Part shown: in pieces, positions 33,392 to 41,776 of the stretch
Numbering within the stretch: position 1 is the stretch's first letter
Layout: each line of letters starts with the position of its first letter
Assembly: GCF_000971975.1 (NCBI RefSeq)
Contig: NZ_LAQO01000016.1
Coordinates: 124,001 to 188,000, forward strand
From: Paenibacillus algorifonticola
GTDB taxonomy: Bacteria > Bacillota > Bacilli > Paenibacillales > Paenibacillaceae
Direction: 5' to 3'
DNA length: 64,000 bases
Made by a program: the position numbers and the translations under genes
Notes under the pieces: model-generated
Databases searched by the model: none
What the model saw: only the letters and a program-made list of their open reading frames with translations
Told to the model about the DNA's origin: nothing

Positions 33392-33650
33392 CACGGCGAA
33401 TTCATGAAGAAACATATTGGTAGATACGCACAAATATTGGTTCGTTCGAACCAGGACACTGTAAGTGAAAATCTACTGTCACCAACAGCTTTTTGGAAAA
33501 ATTCCGTAATTTCATACATCAATCTTTCTGAAAGTCTCTCTCTTGAAGTGAAATGATGCCTTCAGAACACATGACAGAAGAATTCTGTCACCTACTGACT
33601 AAACAGTTTTCTATTCAATTGGTTAAATATGGGTTCATAAATTCGCCGTG
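33392..33650. mobile_element. MITE-like derivative with ISAs1-type ends
   Basis: A 259-bp non-coding element. Its left end (33392) matches the right end of the ISAs1-family element over about 50 bases (including CATATTGGTAGATACGCACA against CATACTGGTAGATAGACACA on the opposite strand). Its right end (33650) matches the other end (ATGAACCCA and then a TTTAACCAAT / TTTACCAAT stretch). The interior has no transposase. It probably derives from a related but not identical element by internal deletion, and it can be mobilised only in trans. Confidence 0.75.
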
Positions 33651-33660
33651 GGAAGGGTGG
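33651..33660. repeat. Right target-site duplication; also kinase ribosome binding site
   Basis: GGAAGGGTGG, identical to 29427-29436. It lies 5 nt before ATG 33666 and so serves as the ribosome binding site of the kinase gene, which the insertion duplicated rather than destroyed. Confidence 0.85.
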
Positions 33661-33665
33661 CCAAC

Positions 33666-35324
33666 ATGGAAAGAAGCGAAGTTATCCTTGAAGGAGAACA
33701 TGAACTCCCACTTTGGGAGGCAGGTTCAATAATAGCAGATCGCTATGCCGTTATCCGGGTGCTGGGCAAGGGCGGAATGGGCATCGTATATGCGGTGGAA
33801 GACCGTAAGCTGCAGGGCAAGCTGCGGGCAATTAAAGTTACACCTCTATCGGTAGAGGAGGAGGTGGACGAAGCTCATTCAATTACCGCGGAGGCGGGCA
33901 TGCTGGTGCGGCTAAATCATCCGAACCTACCTCATATCGTGGATGCTTTTCCGATACATAAACATTCTGTGTATGCGGTTGTGATGGACTTCATTCATGG
34001 AGAAACGCTTGCTGTACAATTTCAAAAACGACAGAGCCAAATGCTGCTGCTTGAGGTGGTTCAGCTGGGGCTCCAGTTGTGTTCGGCACTTAACTACCTG
34101 CACCGTCAAAGGCCGCAAATCATTCATCGGGATTTAAAACCGTCCAATGTCATGGTGGAGGAAGGGGGCGGATATCTGCGTCTAATTGATTTTGGCATTG
34201 CAAGGCAGGGTAAAGCAATGGGAGGCCAAGATACGCAAAAGCTTGGTACACCGGGCTTTGCAGCTCCTGAGCAGTATCAAGGCAGCAGCCAAAGTGATCC
34301 CCGAACGGATGTATATGGGCTTGGAGCACTGCTCTATTATTTGGCAAGCGGGGGTGAGCTGTATCAGCCCCTGCCCGTTGTTCCACGGCTAGAGCCTCAC
34401 TTTCAATGGAAGGATCGAATGAATGCAGAGGGCTCTCTCATGTTGGCTAATGTGCTTAGCAGGATGCTCGCCTATCGACTCGAGGACCGCACCGCAAATA
34501 TGGGGCAAGTAGAGCGCGAACTGCTGGCAATCGTTCAACTTGCGGGTGGCGATCATGTCAGACCGGCATTCGGCTGCCCCAATAGGCAAGGTCACGTTAG
34601 TGCGGCAGCAAATGGCGTAACGATTGGCCTAATGGCATTGTCACCCGGAGCGGGAGCCACTTTTGCCGCTATTACGCTAGCCAAGCTGCTTGGTCGAAGA
34701 GGAGTGAGCTGCATCGCAGCTGAATTTCCAAGTAATCAGCCGGAATGGCATGCGCTCCTGCCCTCTCAACACACTAGCGGAAGGCAGGCATTCGGAAATT
34801 ATTGGACTTGGCAGGAAGGCGCTATCCAATGGCTTGCCCAAAAACCTGGACGTACGGAGCAAGAAGCATACGACTTGGAAAAATGGGAGCTTTTTTTGAA
34901 TCAGCAGCATTACGGAGTGAAAATTGTCGATTTTCCCAGCTCCAATGAGCCAGCAGCAGGCGAGTGGTTGTCTCGGTGCCAACTGGTCTGTATAGTTGCC
35001 GATCCTTTTCCGGCTAAATGGCAGCAGCTTCAGCTGCGTCGCCTTCAAACGCTTCAGCAGGGGCTGAATGCTCGGGAAGGGCGTTTCGTATGGCTGGCGA
35101 ATAAGGATAATCGCTTCGTGGACCGGGAGCAATGGCTGCAATTACTGCCAGAGCGACCAATAACAGTGCTGCCTATGCTGCCAGCGGCCGAATGGCTTAA
35201 TGTGCTTTGGAGCGGCGAATGGGTGACGGAGAACAAACGGCTTGGCAAACCTGTAATGCAGGCATTTGATCCGCTGCTTGTGTTAATTAGCCGAATGCTG
35301 AATAAGGGGAAAGGGAAATTATGA
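33666..35324 (+). CDS. Ser/Thr protein kinase fused to degenerate ParA/CpaE-like domain
   Basis: A 552-residue protein with no transmembrane helix. Residues about 25-285 are a Hanks-type kinase: glycine loop LGKGGMGIVYAVE (near 32), catalytic Lys in AIKVT, HRDLKPSN (near 154), DFGIAR (near 175) and APEQY. From about 320 a P-loop-fold domain begins (IGLMALSPGAGATFAAITLA); its Walker A lacks the lysine of a normal KGGxGKT motif, suggesting nucleotide binding without hydrolysis or a scaffold. Usual PknB-type PASTA repeats are absent. The GTG in the transposon end (33648) is in frame, but ATG 33666 follows the ribosome binding site. Its native promoter now lies 4.2 kb away beyond the composite element. 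Confidence 0.8.
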   Translation: MERSEVILEGEHELPLWEAGSIIADRYAVIRVLGKGGMGIVYAVEDRKLQGKLRAIKVTPLSVEEEVDEAHSITAEAGMLVRLNHPNLPHIVDAFPIHKHSVYAVVMDFIHGETLAVQFQKRQSQMLLLEVVQLGLQLCSALNYLHRQRPQIIHRDLKPSNVMVEEGGGYLRLIDFGIARQGKAMGGQDTQKLGTPGFAAPEQYQGSSQSDPRTDVYGLGALLYYLASGGELYQPLPVVPRLEPHFQWKDRMNAEGSLMLANVLSRMLAYRLEDRTANMGQVERELLAIVQLAGGDHVRPAFGCPNRQGHVSAAANGVTIGLMALSPGAGATFAAITLAKLLGRRGVSCIAAEFPSNQPEWHALLPSQHTSGRQAFGNYWTWQEGAIQWLAQKPGRTEQEAYDLEKWELFLNQQHYGVKIVDFPSSNEPAAGEWLSRCQLVCIVADPFPAKWQQLQLRRLQTLQQGLNAREGRFVWLANKDNRFVDREQWLQLLPERPITVLPMLPAAEWLNVLWSGEWVTENKRLGKPVMQAFDPLLVLISRMLNKGKGKL

Positions 35325-35620
35325 TGCCGATGGATGGTGCCATGCGGTTTAAATTGCTTATCTACCTCACAGCAGCAGCGGCCTGAAGAGACAAAATCCG
35401 CACTGAAATTTTACACAATTGAGCAGCTCTTGTGGTACAATGGATCGGGCATAAACTTATATAAGCTTAAAAACGACAAGTATTGCGCACCGACACGAAA
35501 TCCGAAAAGGCTAGGTGTTGCGGGCGTTTTCATACGATGAGGCTTTGTTAGTCATACTCCCAGCCTGGGAAATGAGCAAATCCTCGCTATAAACAAATGC
35601 ATGAATGGAGCTAAGAAGAA
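35325..35620 (+). promoter_or_regulatory. Leader region of the ABC-F gene
   Basis: A 296-bp gap without a convincing gene. An extended -10 (TGG-TACAAT, near 35431-35440) suggests a promoter giving a leader of about 170 nt. AGGCT and AGCCT near 35543-35570 can pair. Long leaders ahead of ABC-F genes often sense ribosome stalling; no short leader peptide with a clear ribosome binding site is visible. Confidence 0.35.
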
Positions 35621-37177
35621 ATGAGTTTATTAACAGTAGAGCAATTATCCCATACGTTTGGTGACCGCGTTTTGTTCAAAAACGTATCGTTCCGCCTGCT
35701 GGCTGGCGAGCATGTTGGTCTTGTAGGCGCCAATGGAACGGGAAAATCGACAATGATGAACATTTTGACCGGAAAGCTGCTTAAGGATGAAGGCAAAGTA
35801 GAATGGACACCACGCGTCCGCTACGGCTATCTGGATCAGCATACGAAATTAACGCCGGGCAAGTCGATTCGGGATGTGCTGAAGGATGCTTTTGCACCGA
35901 TGCTGCTGCTCGAGCAGGAATTGAATGATATTGCGCTGCAAATGGGCGATGCCGATCCGGATACGCTGGAGCAGTTGCTGGAGCGGATGGGTGAAATTCA
36001 GGAAGAGCTGGAAATTGGCGATTTCTATTTAATCGATGTCAAGGTTGATGAGATGGCCAATGGCCTAGGGCTGAATGCGATTGGGCTTGAACGCGACGTA
36101 ACGGCCTTGAGCGGCGGACAGCGGACTAAGGTTTTGCTCGCCAAGCTGCTTCTAGAGAAGCCGACCGTCTTATTGCTCGATGAGCCTACGAATTATTTGG
36201 ATGAAGAGCATATTAACTGGCTCACGAACTATTTGAAGTCGTACCCATATGCTTTCGTCCTGATTTCCCATGATACGGGCTTTATGAACCAAGTGGTGGA
36301 TATTATTTATCATCTGGAGTTCGCCAAGCTGACTCGTTATTCTGCCAACTATGAGAAATTCCTTGAGATGGCAGATATGAACAAAGCCCAGCATATCGAC
36401 GCTTATGAGAAACAGAAGGATTTCATCAAGAAGCAGGAAGACTTTATTTCGCGCAATAAAGCGCGTGCTTCGACTTCTGGACGGGCGAAGAGCCGTGAGA
36501 AGCAGCTTGACCGGATCGATCGCATTGACAAGCCAGAGGAAGCGGCTAAGCCAACCTTTGGTTTTAAAGAAGCCCGTACTAGCGGCAAAACGGTATTCGA
36601 GGCGGAAGGGTTGTCCATTGGCTACAATAAGCCGCTGCTGCCTAAGATGAACATGCTGATCGAGCGCGGTGACAAAATTGCGATCGTTGGCTGCAACGGT
36701 GTCGGCAAATCAACGCTGCTTAAAACGATTCTCGGCGTCGTTCCGGCGCTTGACGGTAAAGTTTATCGTGGCGATTATTTGCATCCTGCGTATTTTGAAC
36801 AGGAAGCCAAGGCGCCAACGATGACGCCGCTGGATGATGTATGGAATGAATTTTCGCATATGACGCAAAGTGAAGTTCGTGGAGCTCTTGCCCGTTGCGG
36901 CTTGAAAAATGAGCATATTACGCGGGCGCTCAACCAATTGAGCGGCGGCGAGCAGGCGAAGGTACGTCTTTGCAAGCTGATGCTGCGCGAAAGCAACTGG
37001 ATTTTGTTCGATGAGCCGACGAATCATTTGGATGTCATTGCAAAAGCCGAGTTGAAGCGCGCGCTTAGCGTATTCAAAGGCACCGTCGTTCTCGTATCCC
37101 ACGAACCTGATTTTTATGAGGATTGGGTTACGAAAACTTGGGATGTCGAAAGCTGGTCCATGCAAACCCAGATTTAA
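35621..37177 (+). CDS. ABC-F family ATPase (YkpA/YbiT-like)
   Basis: A 518-residue soluble protein with two ABC domains and no membrane part. Domain 1 has Walker A GANGTGKST (about 35-43), signature LSGGQRTKV (about 166) and LLLDEPTNYLD. A charged linker (about 240-315) follows, then domain 2 with GCNGVGKST, LSGGEQAKV and LFDEPTNHLD. The linker and end of the protein resemble YkpA/YbiT rather than antibiotic-resistance ABC-Fs such as Vga or OptrA. It probably acts on stalled ribosomes by E-site binding. It is a single gene with its own leader and downstream hairpins. Confidence 0.85.
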   Translation: MSLLTVEQLSHTFGDRVLFKNVSFRLLAGEHVGLVGANGTGKSTMMNILTGKLLKDEGKVEWTPRVRYGYLDQHTKLTPGKSIRDVLKDAFAPMLLLEQELNDIALQMGDADPDTLEQLLERMGEIQEELEIGDFYLIDVKVDEMANGLGLNAIGLERDVTALSGGQRTKVLLAKLLLEKPTVLLLDEPTNYLDEEHINWLTNYLKSYPYAFVLISHDTGFMNQVVDIIYHLEFAKLTRYSANYEKFLEMADMNKAQHIDAYEKQKDFIKKQEDFISRNKARASTSGRAKSREKQLDRIDRIDKPEEAAKPTFGFKEARTSGKTVFEAEGLSIGYNKPLLPKMNMLIERGDKIAIVGCNGVGKSTLLKTILGVVPALDGKVYRGDYLHPAYFEQEAKAPTMTPLDDVWNEFSHMTQSEVRGALARCGLKNEHITRALNQLSGGEQAKVRLCKLMLRESNWILFDEPTNHLDVIAKAELKRALSVFKGTVVLVSHEPDFYEDWVTKTWDVESWSMQTQI

Positions 37178-37191
37178 ATGGGTTGCAGCTT

Positions 37192-37237
37192 GAAATATAG
37201 GAAAGTATATGATTTTGCCATACTTTCTCTATATTTC
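37192..37237. terminator. Hairpin after ABC-F gene
   Basis: A 17-bp stem with one bulge (37192-37208 with 37220-37237; arms GAAATATAG / CTATATTTC and GAAAGTAT / ATACTTTC). It is AT-rich and lacks a T tract, so it may be an RNA-processing or stabilising structure. Confidence 0.45.
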
Positions 37238-37314
37238 TCGGACTGAAACGTGCCGCGCCGCCAGAGGACGGCTTTCGGCCGTTTCACCTTGATCGTAATA
37301 ACGCTTGAGGAAAA

Positions 37315-37356
37315 CAAGTAAGCCGGACTGCAAGCGGCAGTAGTCCGGCTTACTTG
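37315..37356. terminator. Strong hairpin upstream of the two-component operon
   Basis: A perfect 15-bp stem: CAAGTAAGCCGGACT (37315-37329) with AGTCCGGCTTACTTG (37342-37356), followed by CATTTG. It probably ends the ABC-F transcript, although the T tract is poor. Confidence 0.6.
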
Positions 37357-37437
37357 CATTTGAATTGAATATTCCTTTATGATGAGTACAAAACGGGTCC
37401 ATGTAGGACTATTTGCTAAGGTAGGTGAACGCTTAAG

Positions 37438-38136
37438 ATGAAAGAACGTGTCCTGGTAGTAGAAGATGAAGCAGGCATATCCCGCATTTTACAGCTTGAG
37501 CTTGAGCATGAAGGTTATACAGTAGGCACGGCTTTGGACGGTCGGACAGGCTATGAAATGGCATCGTCCGGGGAGTGGGAGCTCGTGCTGCTGGATGTCA
37601 TGCTGCCGGAGCTTAATGGTATTGAGGTACTGCGCCGTCTGCGACAGGCGGGCAATGCGGTTCCAGTCATTTTGCTTACAGCGAGAGATACCGTTCCCGA
37701 TAAAGTAAGCGGTTTTGAGCATGGAGCTAACGATTATATTACGAAGCCGTTTGCGATGGAGGAGCTGCTGGCGCGTGTTCGCAATATTTTGCGCATTTTC
37801 CAGCAAAATCCGCGTGAATCCGAAGGCTCGGATATGATTAAGGTTGGCGATTTGACGATTGAACTGCGTACGCGCAAAGTTTTCCGCAAAGATATTATTA
37901 TCGAGCTTACGCCGCGAGAATTTGAACTGCTCGTTTATTTGGTGGAAAACAAAAATGAAGAGAAATCCCGTGAGGATATCCTCTCCGAGGTATGGGGCTA
38001 TGATTTTATCGGCGAGACGAATTTGGTCGATGTGTATATCCGTTATTTGCGGCAAAAGCTGGACAAAGGCTATCGCCACAAGCTCATTCATACCGTTCGC
38101 GGAGTAGGCTATATGGTCAAGGAGCCTGACGCATGA
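37438..38136 (+). CDS. OmpR-family response regulator
   Basis: A 232-residue regulator. The receiver has VVEDE (acidic pocket), Asp near residue 52 in LLDVMLPELNG, and the switch Lys in TKPFAMEELLARV. The C-terminal winged helix has LTPREFELLVYLVENKN and YIRYLRQKLDKG, followed by VRGVGYMVKE. It resembles the YkoG/ArlR group. Its stop overlaps the kinase start (ATGA), so it is translationally coupled with the partner kinase. The signal is not inferable from neighbours. Confidence 0.87.
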   Translation: MKERVLVVEDEAGISRILQLELEHEGYTVGTALDGRTGYEMASSGEWELVLLDVMLPELNGIEVLRRLRQAGNAVPVILLTARDTVPDKVSGFEHGANDYITKPFAMEELLARVRNILRIFQQNPRESEGSDMIKVGDLTIELRTRKVFRKDIIIELTPREFELLVYLVENKNEEKSREDILSEVWGYDFIGETNLVDVYIRYLRQKLDKGYRHKLIHTVRGVGYMVKEPDA

Positions 38137-39488
38137 CGCTGCGTAAACGATTTACGCTTTTCACGATATTCTGGCTTATTTTTATATTGATTTTGTTTAA
38201 TATTTTCGTTTATTTTTATGTCATTAAAATTACGACAGAAAGCGAAGAGCGCGTCATCGCGAACAAAGTCAATCTCATGCTGGAAAATCCGCAAATCCAG
38301 AGCGGCAAAGGACTTAACAATTCGGATTTGCTAAGTGAATATTATAATGTGAATGAAATGATTCGCATTGTGCAGCCAGATAACAAGGTCGTCAATATTA
38401 CAGGCTCGGACCCTGTGCTGCTGGGCCTTCCGGCAGCTTTTGACAGTCAGCATGATACCGGTATGATTTCGAAGGGCGGCGAACGTATTTTGTATATGCG
38501 CGTTCCCCTGTACGATGGAACCGATATCGTTGGCATGCTGGAAATTAACAGAGTCCTTAATGAGCTGGATAATTATTTGCAGATTTTAGTTGCAGCTCTC
38601 ACGGTAACGAGTGCGGGTGCTATTTTGTTTGCGATATTCGGTACGTATTGGTTTACGTCCAGACTGACAGCGCCCATTCAGCAAATGGTCACGACGATGC
38701 GGGAAATCGACCGAAGCGGAAAGCTGCGAGTTATTGAGACGACCAGCCACGAGGAATCTGCGGAGCTGCAGCAGCTGATTCGTGCTTTCAATCAAATGAT
38801 TGAGCGGCTGGATCGTACGTTTGAGAAGCAGAAGCAGTTCGTGGCAGACGCATCCCATGAGCTCAAAACGCCGCTCACAGTCATTTCCAGCTATGCCAAT
38901 ATGCTTAAGCGTTGGGGACGCGACGATGCCGCAGTGCGAGATGAAGCGATTGAAGCGATTGACCGGGAAGCGAAACGGATGCAGAACTTGACCAAGTCCA
39001 TGCTTACGCTTGCCGAAGCTGAGCAGGAGGACTGGCTGAAGCAGGAGCATTTCGATGTGGTGCAGGCTGTCGATGAGCTGGCAGGCATGCTGCAAACGAC
39101 GTTTCAGCGTCCAATTCGGATTAAAACAAGCTCGAAAATCGTCAGAATGTATGGCGATAAAGAAAAAATCAAACAACTTCTCGTCATTTTGCTTGATAAT
39201 GCCATAAAGTATAGCAAGGAACCGATTGATGTTTCGGTTAGCCAGGTGAAAACAATCGTCAAGATTGAAGTCAAAGATAGAGGCGTAGGCATTCCAGAGA
39301 GTGACCTGCCGCATTTGTTTGAACGTTTTTATCGGGTCGACGGTGCTAGAAGCCGTGCGACTGGCGGGGCCGGACTAGGTCTTTCCATTGCGAAACGAAT
39401 TGTTGATTTGCATGATGGCAAAATGGATGTATTTAGCCAACAGGATATTGGCACGACGATTACACTTCAATTTAAACAACGAAAGTAA
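38133..39488 (+). CDS. HAMP-containing sensor histidine kinase
   Basis: A 451-residue kinase. Transmembrane helices are near 8-30 and 150-172 and enclose an extracytoplasmic sensor of about 120 residues. HAMP (TAPIQQMVTTMREIDRSG) is followed by the H box ASHELKTPLTVISS (His about 245), N box LLVILLDNAIKYS, G1 DRGVGIPESDLPHLFERFYR and G2 GGAGLGLSIA. It resembles YkoH/ArlS-type kinases. It forms an operon with the preceding regulator and is followed 17 nt later by an amidase gene. Confidence 0.87.
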   Translation: MTLRKRFTLFTIFWLIFILILFNIFVYFYVIKITTESEERVIANKVNLMLENPQIQSGKGLNNSDLLSEYYNVNEMIRIVQPDNKVVNITGSDPVLLGLPAAFDSQHDTGMISKGGERILYMRVPLYDGTDIVGMLEINRVLNELDNYLQILVAALTVTSAGAILFAIFGTYWFTSRLTAPIQQMVTTMREIDRSGKLRVIETTSHEESAELQQLIRAFNQMIERLDRTFEKQKQFVADASHELKTPLTVISSYANMLKRWGRDDAAVRDEAIEAIDREAKRMQNLTKSMLTLAEAEQEDWLKQEHFDVVQAVDELAGMLQTTFQRPIRIKTSSKIVRMYGDKEKIKQLLVILLDNAIKYSKEPIDVSVSQVKTIVKIEVKDRGVGIPESDLPHLFERFYRVDGARSRATGGAGLGLSIAKRIVDLHDGKMDVFSQQDIGTTITLQFKQRK

Positions 39489-39505
39489 CGGTAGGAGGGT
39501 CGGTT

Positions 39506-40366
39506 TTGAAATATAGAGTAGCGGCCGTTCAATACAAATTGGCCGACATCAGCTCATTTGAGCAATTTGCCGAGCAGGTCGCGCATTATGTGCGCAATGC
39601 CTCGGAATACGGCACACAGTTTCTATTATTTCCTGAATTTTTTACAACTCAGCTGCTGTCCATCAGTGATAGCAGCGGCAAAGCCTTAACGTTTGACAAA
39701 CTCCCTGGCTTTACAGCTGCCTATGAAGAGCTGTTCGCCAAGCTGGCTGCGGAATACAATATGCACATTGTGGCTGGCACGCATGTTGTGGAAGTGGAAG
39801 GCGGCAAGCTTCGCAATGTTGCGCATCTGTTCCATCCGGATGGGAAGATCGACCGTCAGTCGAAAATCCATCTGACGCCGACGGAAGTGAGCGACTGGGC
39901 GATGTCGCCGGGCGAAGGGTTGGAAGTGTTCCAAACCCCATACGGCACAATCGCTATGCTGACCTGCTATGATATTGAATTTCCGGAAATCGTGCGTATG
40001 GCGAGAGCAAAAGGGGCGGACGTCATTTTCTGCCCATCCTGTACGGATGATCGCCACGGCTTTTATCGCGTTCGGTATAGCGCTCATGCACGCACGATAG
40101 AAAATCAAGTATATGTGGTGACGACTGGTACAGTGGGCTCGCTGCGAAAGGTCGATTTTATGCGGGCCAACTTTGGGCAAGCGGCGATTTTGTCGCCTAA
40201 CGATATCCCATTCCCACCGGGCGGCATTTTGGCAGAAGGAATCATTAATGACGATATGCTCGTTGTGGCTGATCTTGATTTGAAGCTGCTTGAAGATGTA
40301 CGAATCGCAGGCTCCGTTACGACATGGCGGGACCGTCGCACTGATCTTTATACCGATTGGCATTAA
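39506..40366 (+). CDS. Carbon-nitrogen hydrolase (nitrilase superfamily)
   Basis: A 286-residue amidase-type protein. The catalytic Glu is in FPEFF (about 45), Lys in SKIHLTPTE (about 119) and Cys in LTCYDIEFPE (about 153). The last 30 or so residues (VTTWRDRRTDLYTDW) are typical of the group found with GNAT genes in Firmicutes. The start is TTG after AGGAGG. It is followed by two acetyltransferase genes and an MBL hydrolase with short gaps, suggesting one transcript. Substrate is unknown; omega-amidase or N-carbamoyl hydrolase activity is possible. Confidence 0.83.
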   Translation: MKYRVAAVQYKLADISSFEQFAEQVAHYVRNASEYGTQFLLFPEFFTTQLLSISDSSGKALTFDKLPGFTAAYEELFAKLAAEYNMHIVAGTHVVEVEGGKLRNVAHLFHPDGKIDRQSKIHLTPTEVSDWAMSPGEGLEVFQTPYGTIAMLTCYDIEFPEIVRMARAKGADVIFCPSCTDDRHGFYRVRYSAHARTIENQVYVVTTGTVGSLRKVDFMRANFGQAAILSPNDIPFPPGGILAEGIINDDMLVVADLDLKLLEDVRIAGSVTTWRDRRTDLYTDWH

Positions 40367-40393
40367 AGCTTTCCCTGGCAGAAGGGATGTGGC

Positions 40394-41065
40394 ATTATTC
40401 GTAAACAATTATATGTATATCATGAGGGCGCACCGGTAGAGGCTGTAATAAGGCGTTACGCTGAGTTGGATTTTGAAGGGCTGATCGATGTGCAGCGGGA
40501 AAGCTTCCCGCCACCGTTTCCTTCGGATTTATGGTGGAGCAAGGAGCAGCTTGTAGAGCATGTTTCCCGTTTTCCGGAAGGAGCGCTTTGTGCTGAAATT
40601 GGTGGCAGGCTTATTGGCTCGATGACAGGCCTTATAGTCAATATGGCCGATTACGGACATTCGCACAGCTGGGAAACGATCACGGATAACGGTTTTATTC
40701 GCAATCATGACCGCAGCGGCGATACGCTTTATGTTGTAGATATTTGTGTAATCCCAGAGTACCGAAAGTCGGGTATTGGAAAATGGTTGATGCAGACGAT
40801 GTATGAGACAGTCGTACATTTACAGCTTGAAAGGCTGCTAGGGGGCGGGCGGATGCCCGGCTATCATCGCTATGCAGGAGAAATAACACCGGAAAACTAC
40901 GTTAGCGGGGTCTTGGCTGGAAAATACAGCGACCCTGTTCTGTCTTTTCTGCTGCGCTGCGGCCGTACGCCGACAGGTGTAGCAGCAAATTATTTGGAAG
41001 ACGAGCAGTCCTGTGGCTATGCGGCTTTGATGGAGTGGCGTAATCCATTTCTTGCAGCCGATTAA
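40394..41065 (+). CDS. GNAT-family acetyltransferase with unusual start
   Basis: An N-acetyltransferase of about 223 residues. Acetyl-CoA motif A is VVDICVIPEYRKSGIGKWLMQ. The coding frame clearly extends upstream of the first canonical start (TTG 40466): the codons give IRKQLYVYHEGAPVEAVIRR, which looks like genuine GNAT sequence. No ATG, GTG or TTG is in frame there, but an ATT at 40394 lies 7 nt after GAAGGG. An out-of-frame ATG at 40387 opens a five-codon reading frame that overlaps it. Either ATT is used as the start, or a frameshift has occurred near 40390. It is downstream of and close to the amidase gene, so the products may act on related amines. Confidence 0.65.
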   Translation: MIRKQLYVYHEGAPVEAVIRRYAELDFEGLIDVQRESFPPPFPSDLWWSKEQLVEHVSRFPEGALCAEIGGRLIGSMTGLIVNMADYGHSHSWETITDNGFIRNHDRSGDTLYVVDICVIPEYRKSGIGKWLMQTMYETVVHLQLERLLGGGRMPGYHRYAGEITPENYVSGVLAGKYSDPVLSFLLRCGRTPTGVAANYLEDEQSCGYAALMEWRNPFLAAD

Positions 41066-41101
41066 TTTAAAAACCGATACATAAGGAGAGGGGATATTTT
41101 A

Positions 41102-41776
41102 ATGCTGTATCATCGTATTACCTCGATTGATGACCCTTATTTTGCGGAGCTGCATAAGCTGCTTCAAACGATTTTTCCGCCGGAAGAAGTGCTGGCTTAT
41201 GAGCTGTGGAGAGAACCTCTTGAGGATGCTGGCATCCATGTTTATGTTGCGGTAGAAGACGGCAAAGTAGTAGGCTCCACTGAATATCGTTATTATCCAG
41301 AGCTCCGCGTAGCAATGACCGACTTCACCATTATCGGACAAGCCGGCAAGGGCATCGGGCGCTTCCTGCTGCGTGCACGGGAGAAGGATTTGGCGCGTTT
41401 GGCTGAACAATCCGGTACAGAACCGATCGGCATGTTCGCGGAAATATATAATCCTTATGAAAGTGAAGAGCAGCATGCATTTGGGGGCGTAACGCCAATG
41501 AATCCATTTGTGCGCCGGGAAGTGCTGTCGCATATCGGTTACAATCGCTTAGATTTCCCATACGTGCATCCTTCCTGGGACCATGAAGGTCAAGCTGTAT
41601 CGGGCCTTCAGCTCAGCTTCCTGCCTGCTGATGAAAATTTGGCGTTTTTGCCAGCTTCGCTCATCGTGACCTTTCTTGAAGGCTACTATGAGGCGCTGCC
41701 TAACAAGCCGCAAGCTTGGCTTGATATGATTAATCAGCTGCGACAGCAGGAGCAGGTCGCACTGCTTCCGCTGTAA
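41102..41776 (+). CDS. GNAT-family acetyltransferase
   Basis: A 224-residue protein with a GNAT core in the first 150 residues: VGSTEYRYYPELRVAMTDFTIIGQ then GKGIGRFLLRAREKDL, corresponding to motif A. The C-terminal extension (HPSWDHEGQAVSGLQLSFLP) is characteristic of a Paenibacillus/Bacillus subgroup without known substrate. AAGGAGAGG precedes ATG. The stop overlaps the following MBL gene (TAATG), implying coupling. Confidence 0.72.
   Translation: MLYHRITSIDDPYFAELHKLLQTIFPPEEVLAYELWREPLEDAGIHVYVAVEDGKVVGSTEYRYYPELRVAMTDFTIIGQAGKGIGRFLLRAREKDLARLAEQSGTEPIGMFAEIYNPYESEEQHAFGGVTPMNPFVRREVLSHIGYNRLDFPYVHPSWDHEGQAVSGLQLSFLPADENLAFLPASLIVTFLEGYYEALPNKPQAWLDMINQLRQQEQVALLPL

Larger units (their letters stand above)
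29437..33650. mobile_element. Composite transposon-like element with bacteriocin-like cargo
   Basis: A 4214-bp unit. The outer ends are matching imperfect inverted repeats: CACGGCAAATTCATGAACCC at 29437 and, on the minus strand from 33650, CACGGCGAATTTATGAACCC. Identical 10-bp direct repeats flank it. From left to right it holds an intact ISAs1-family element, an AT-rich two-gene cargo, an IS66 fragment and a MITE-like element in inverse orientation. The inner ends (30922 and 33392) are also mutually inverted and share about 50 similar bases. This arrangement (two related elements in opposite orientation with outer ends flanked by one target duplication) indicates that the whole segment moved as one unit. 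Confidence 0.8.

Noticed and set aside
33302..33556. Plus-strand 84-codon frame across the IS66/MITE junction
   Set aside because: A chance fusion of antisense IS66 and MITE sequence with no features.
35334..35540. 68-codon frame in the ABC-F leader as a leader peptide
   Set aside because: No ribosome binding site, it begins before the candidate promoter, and the translation shows no arrest-like motif.
38586..39314. 242-codon minus-strand frame opposite the histidine kinase
   Set aside because: Shadow of the kinase; no start site or family resemblance.
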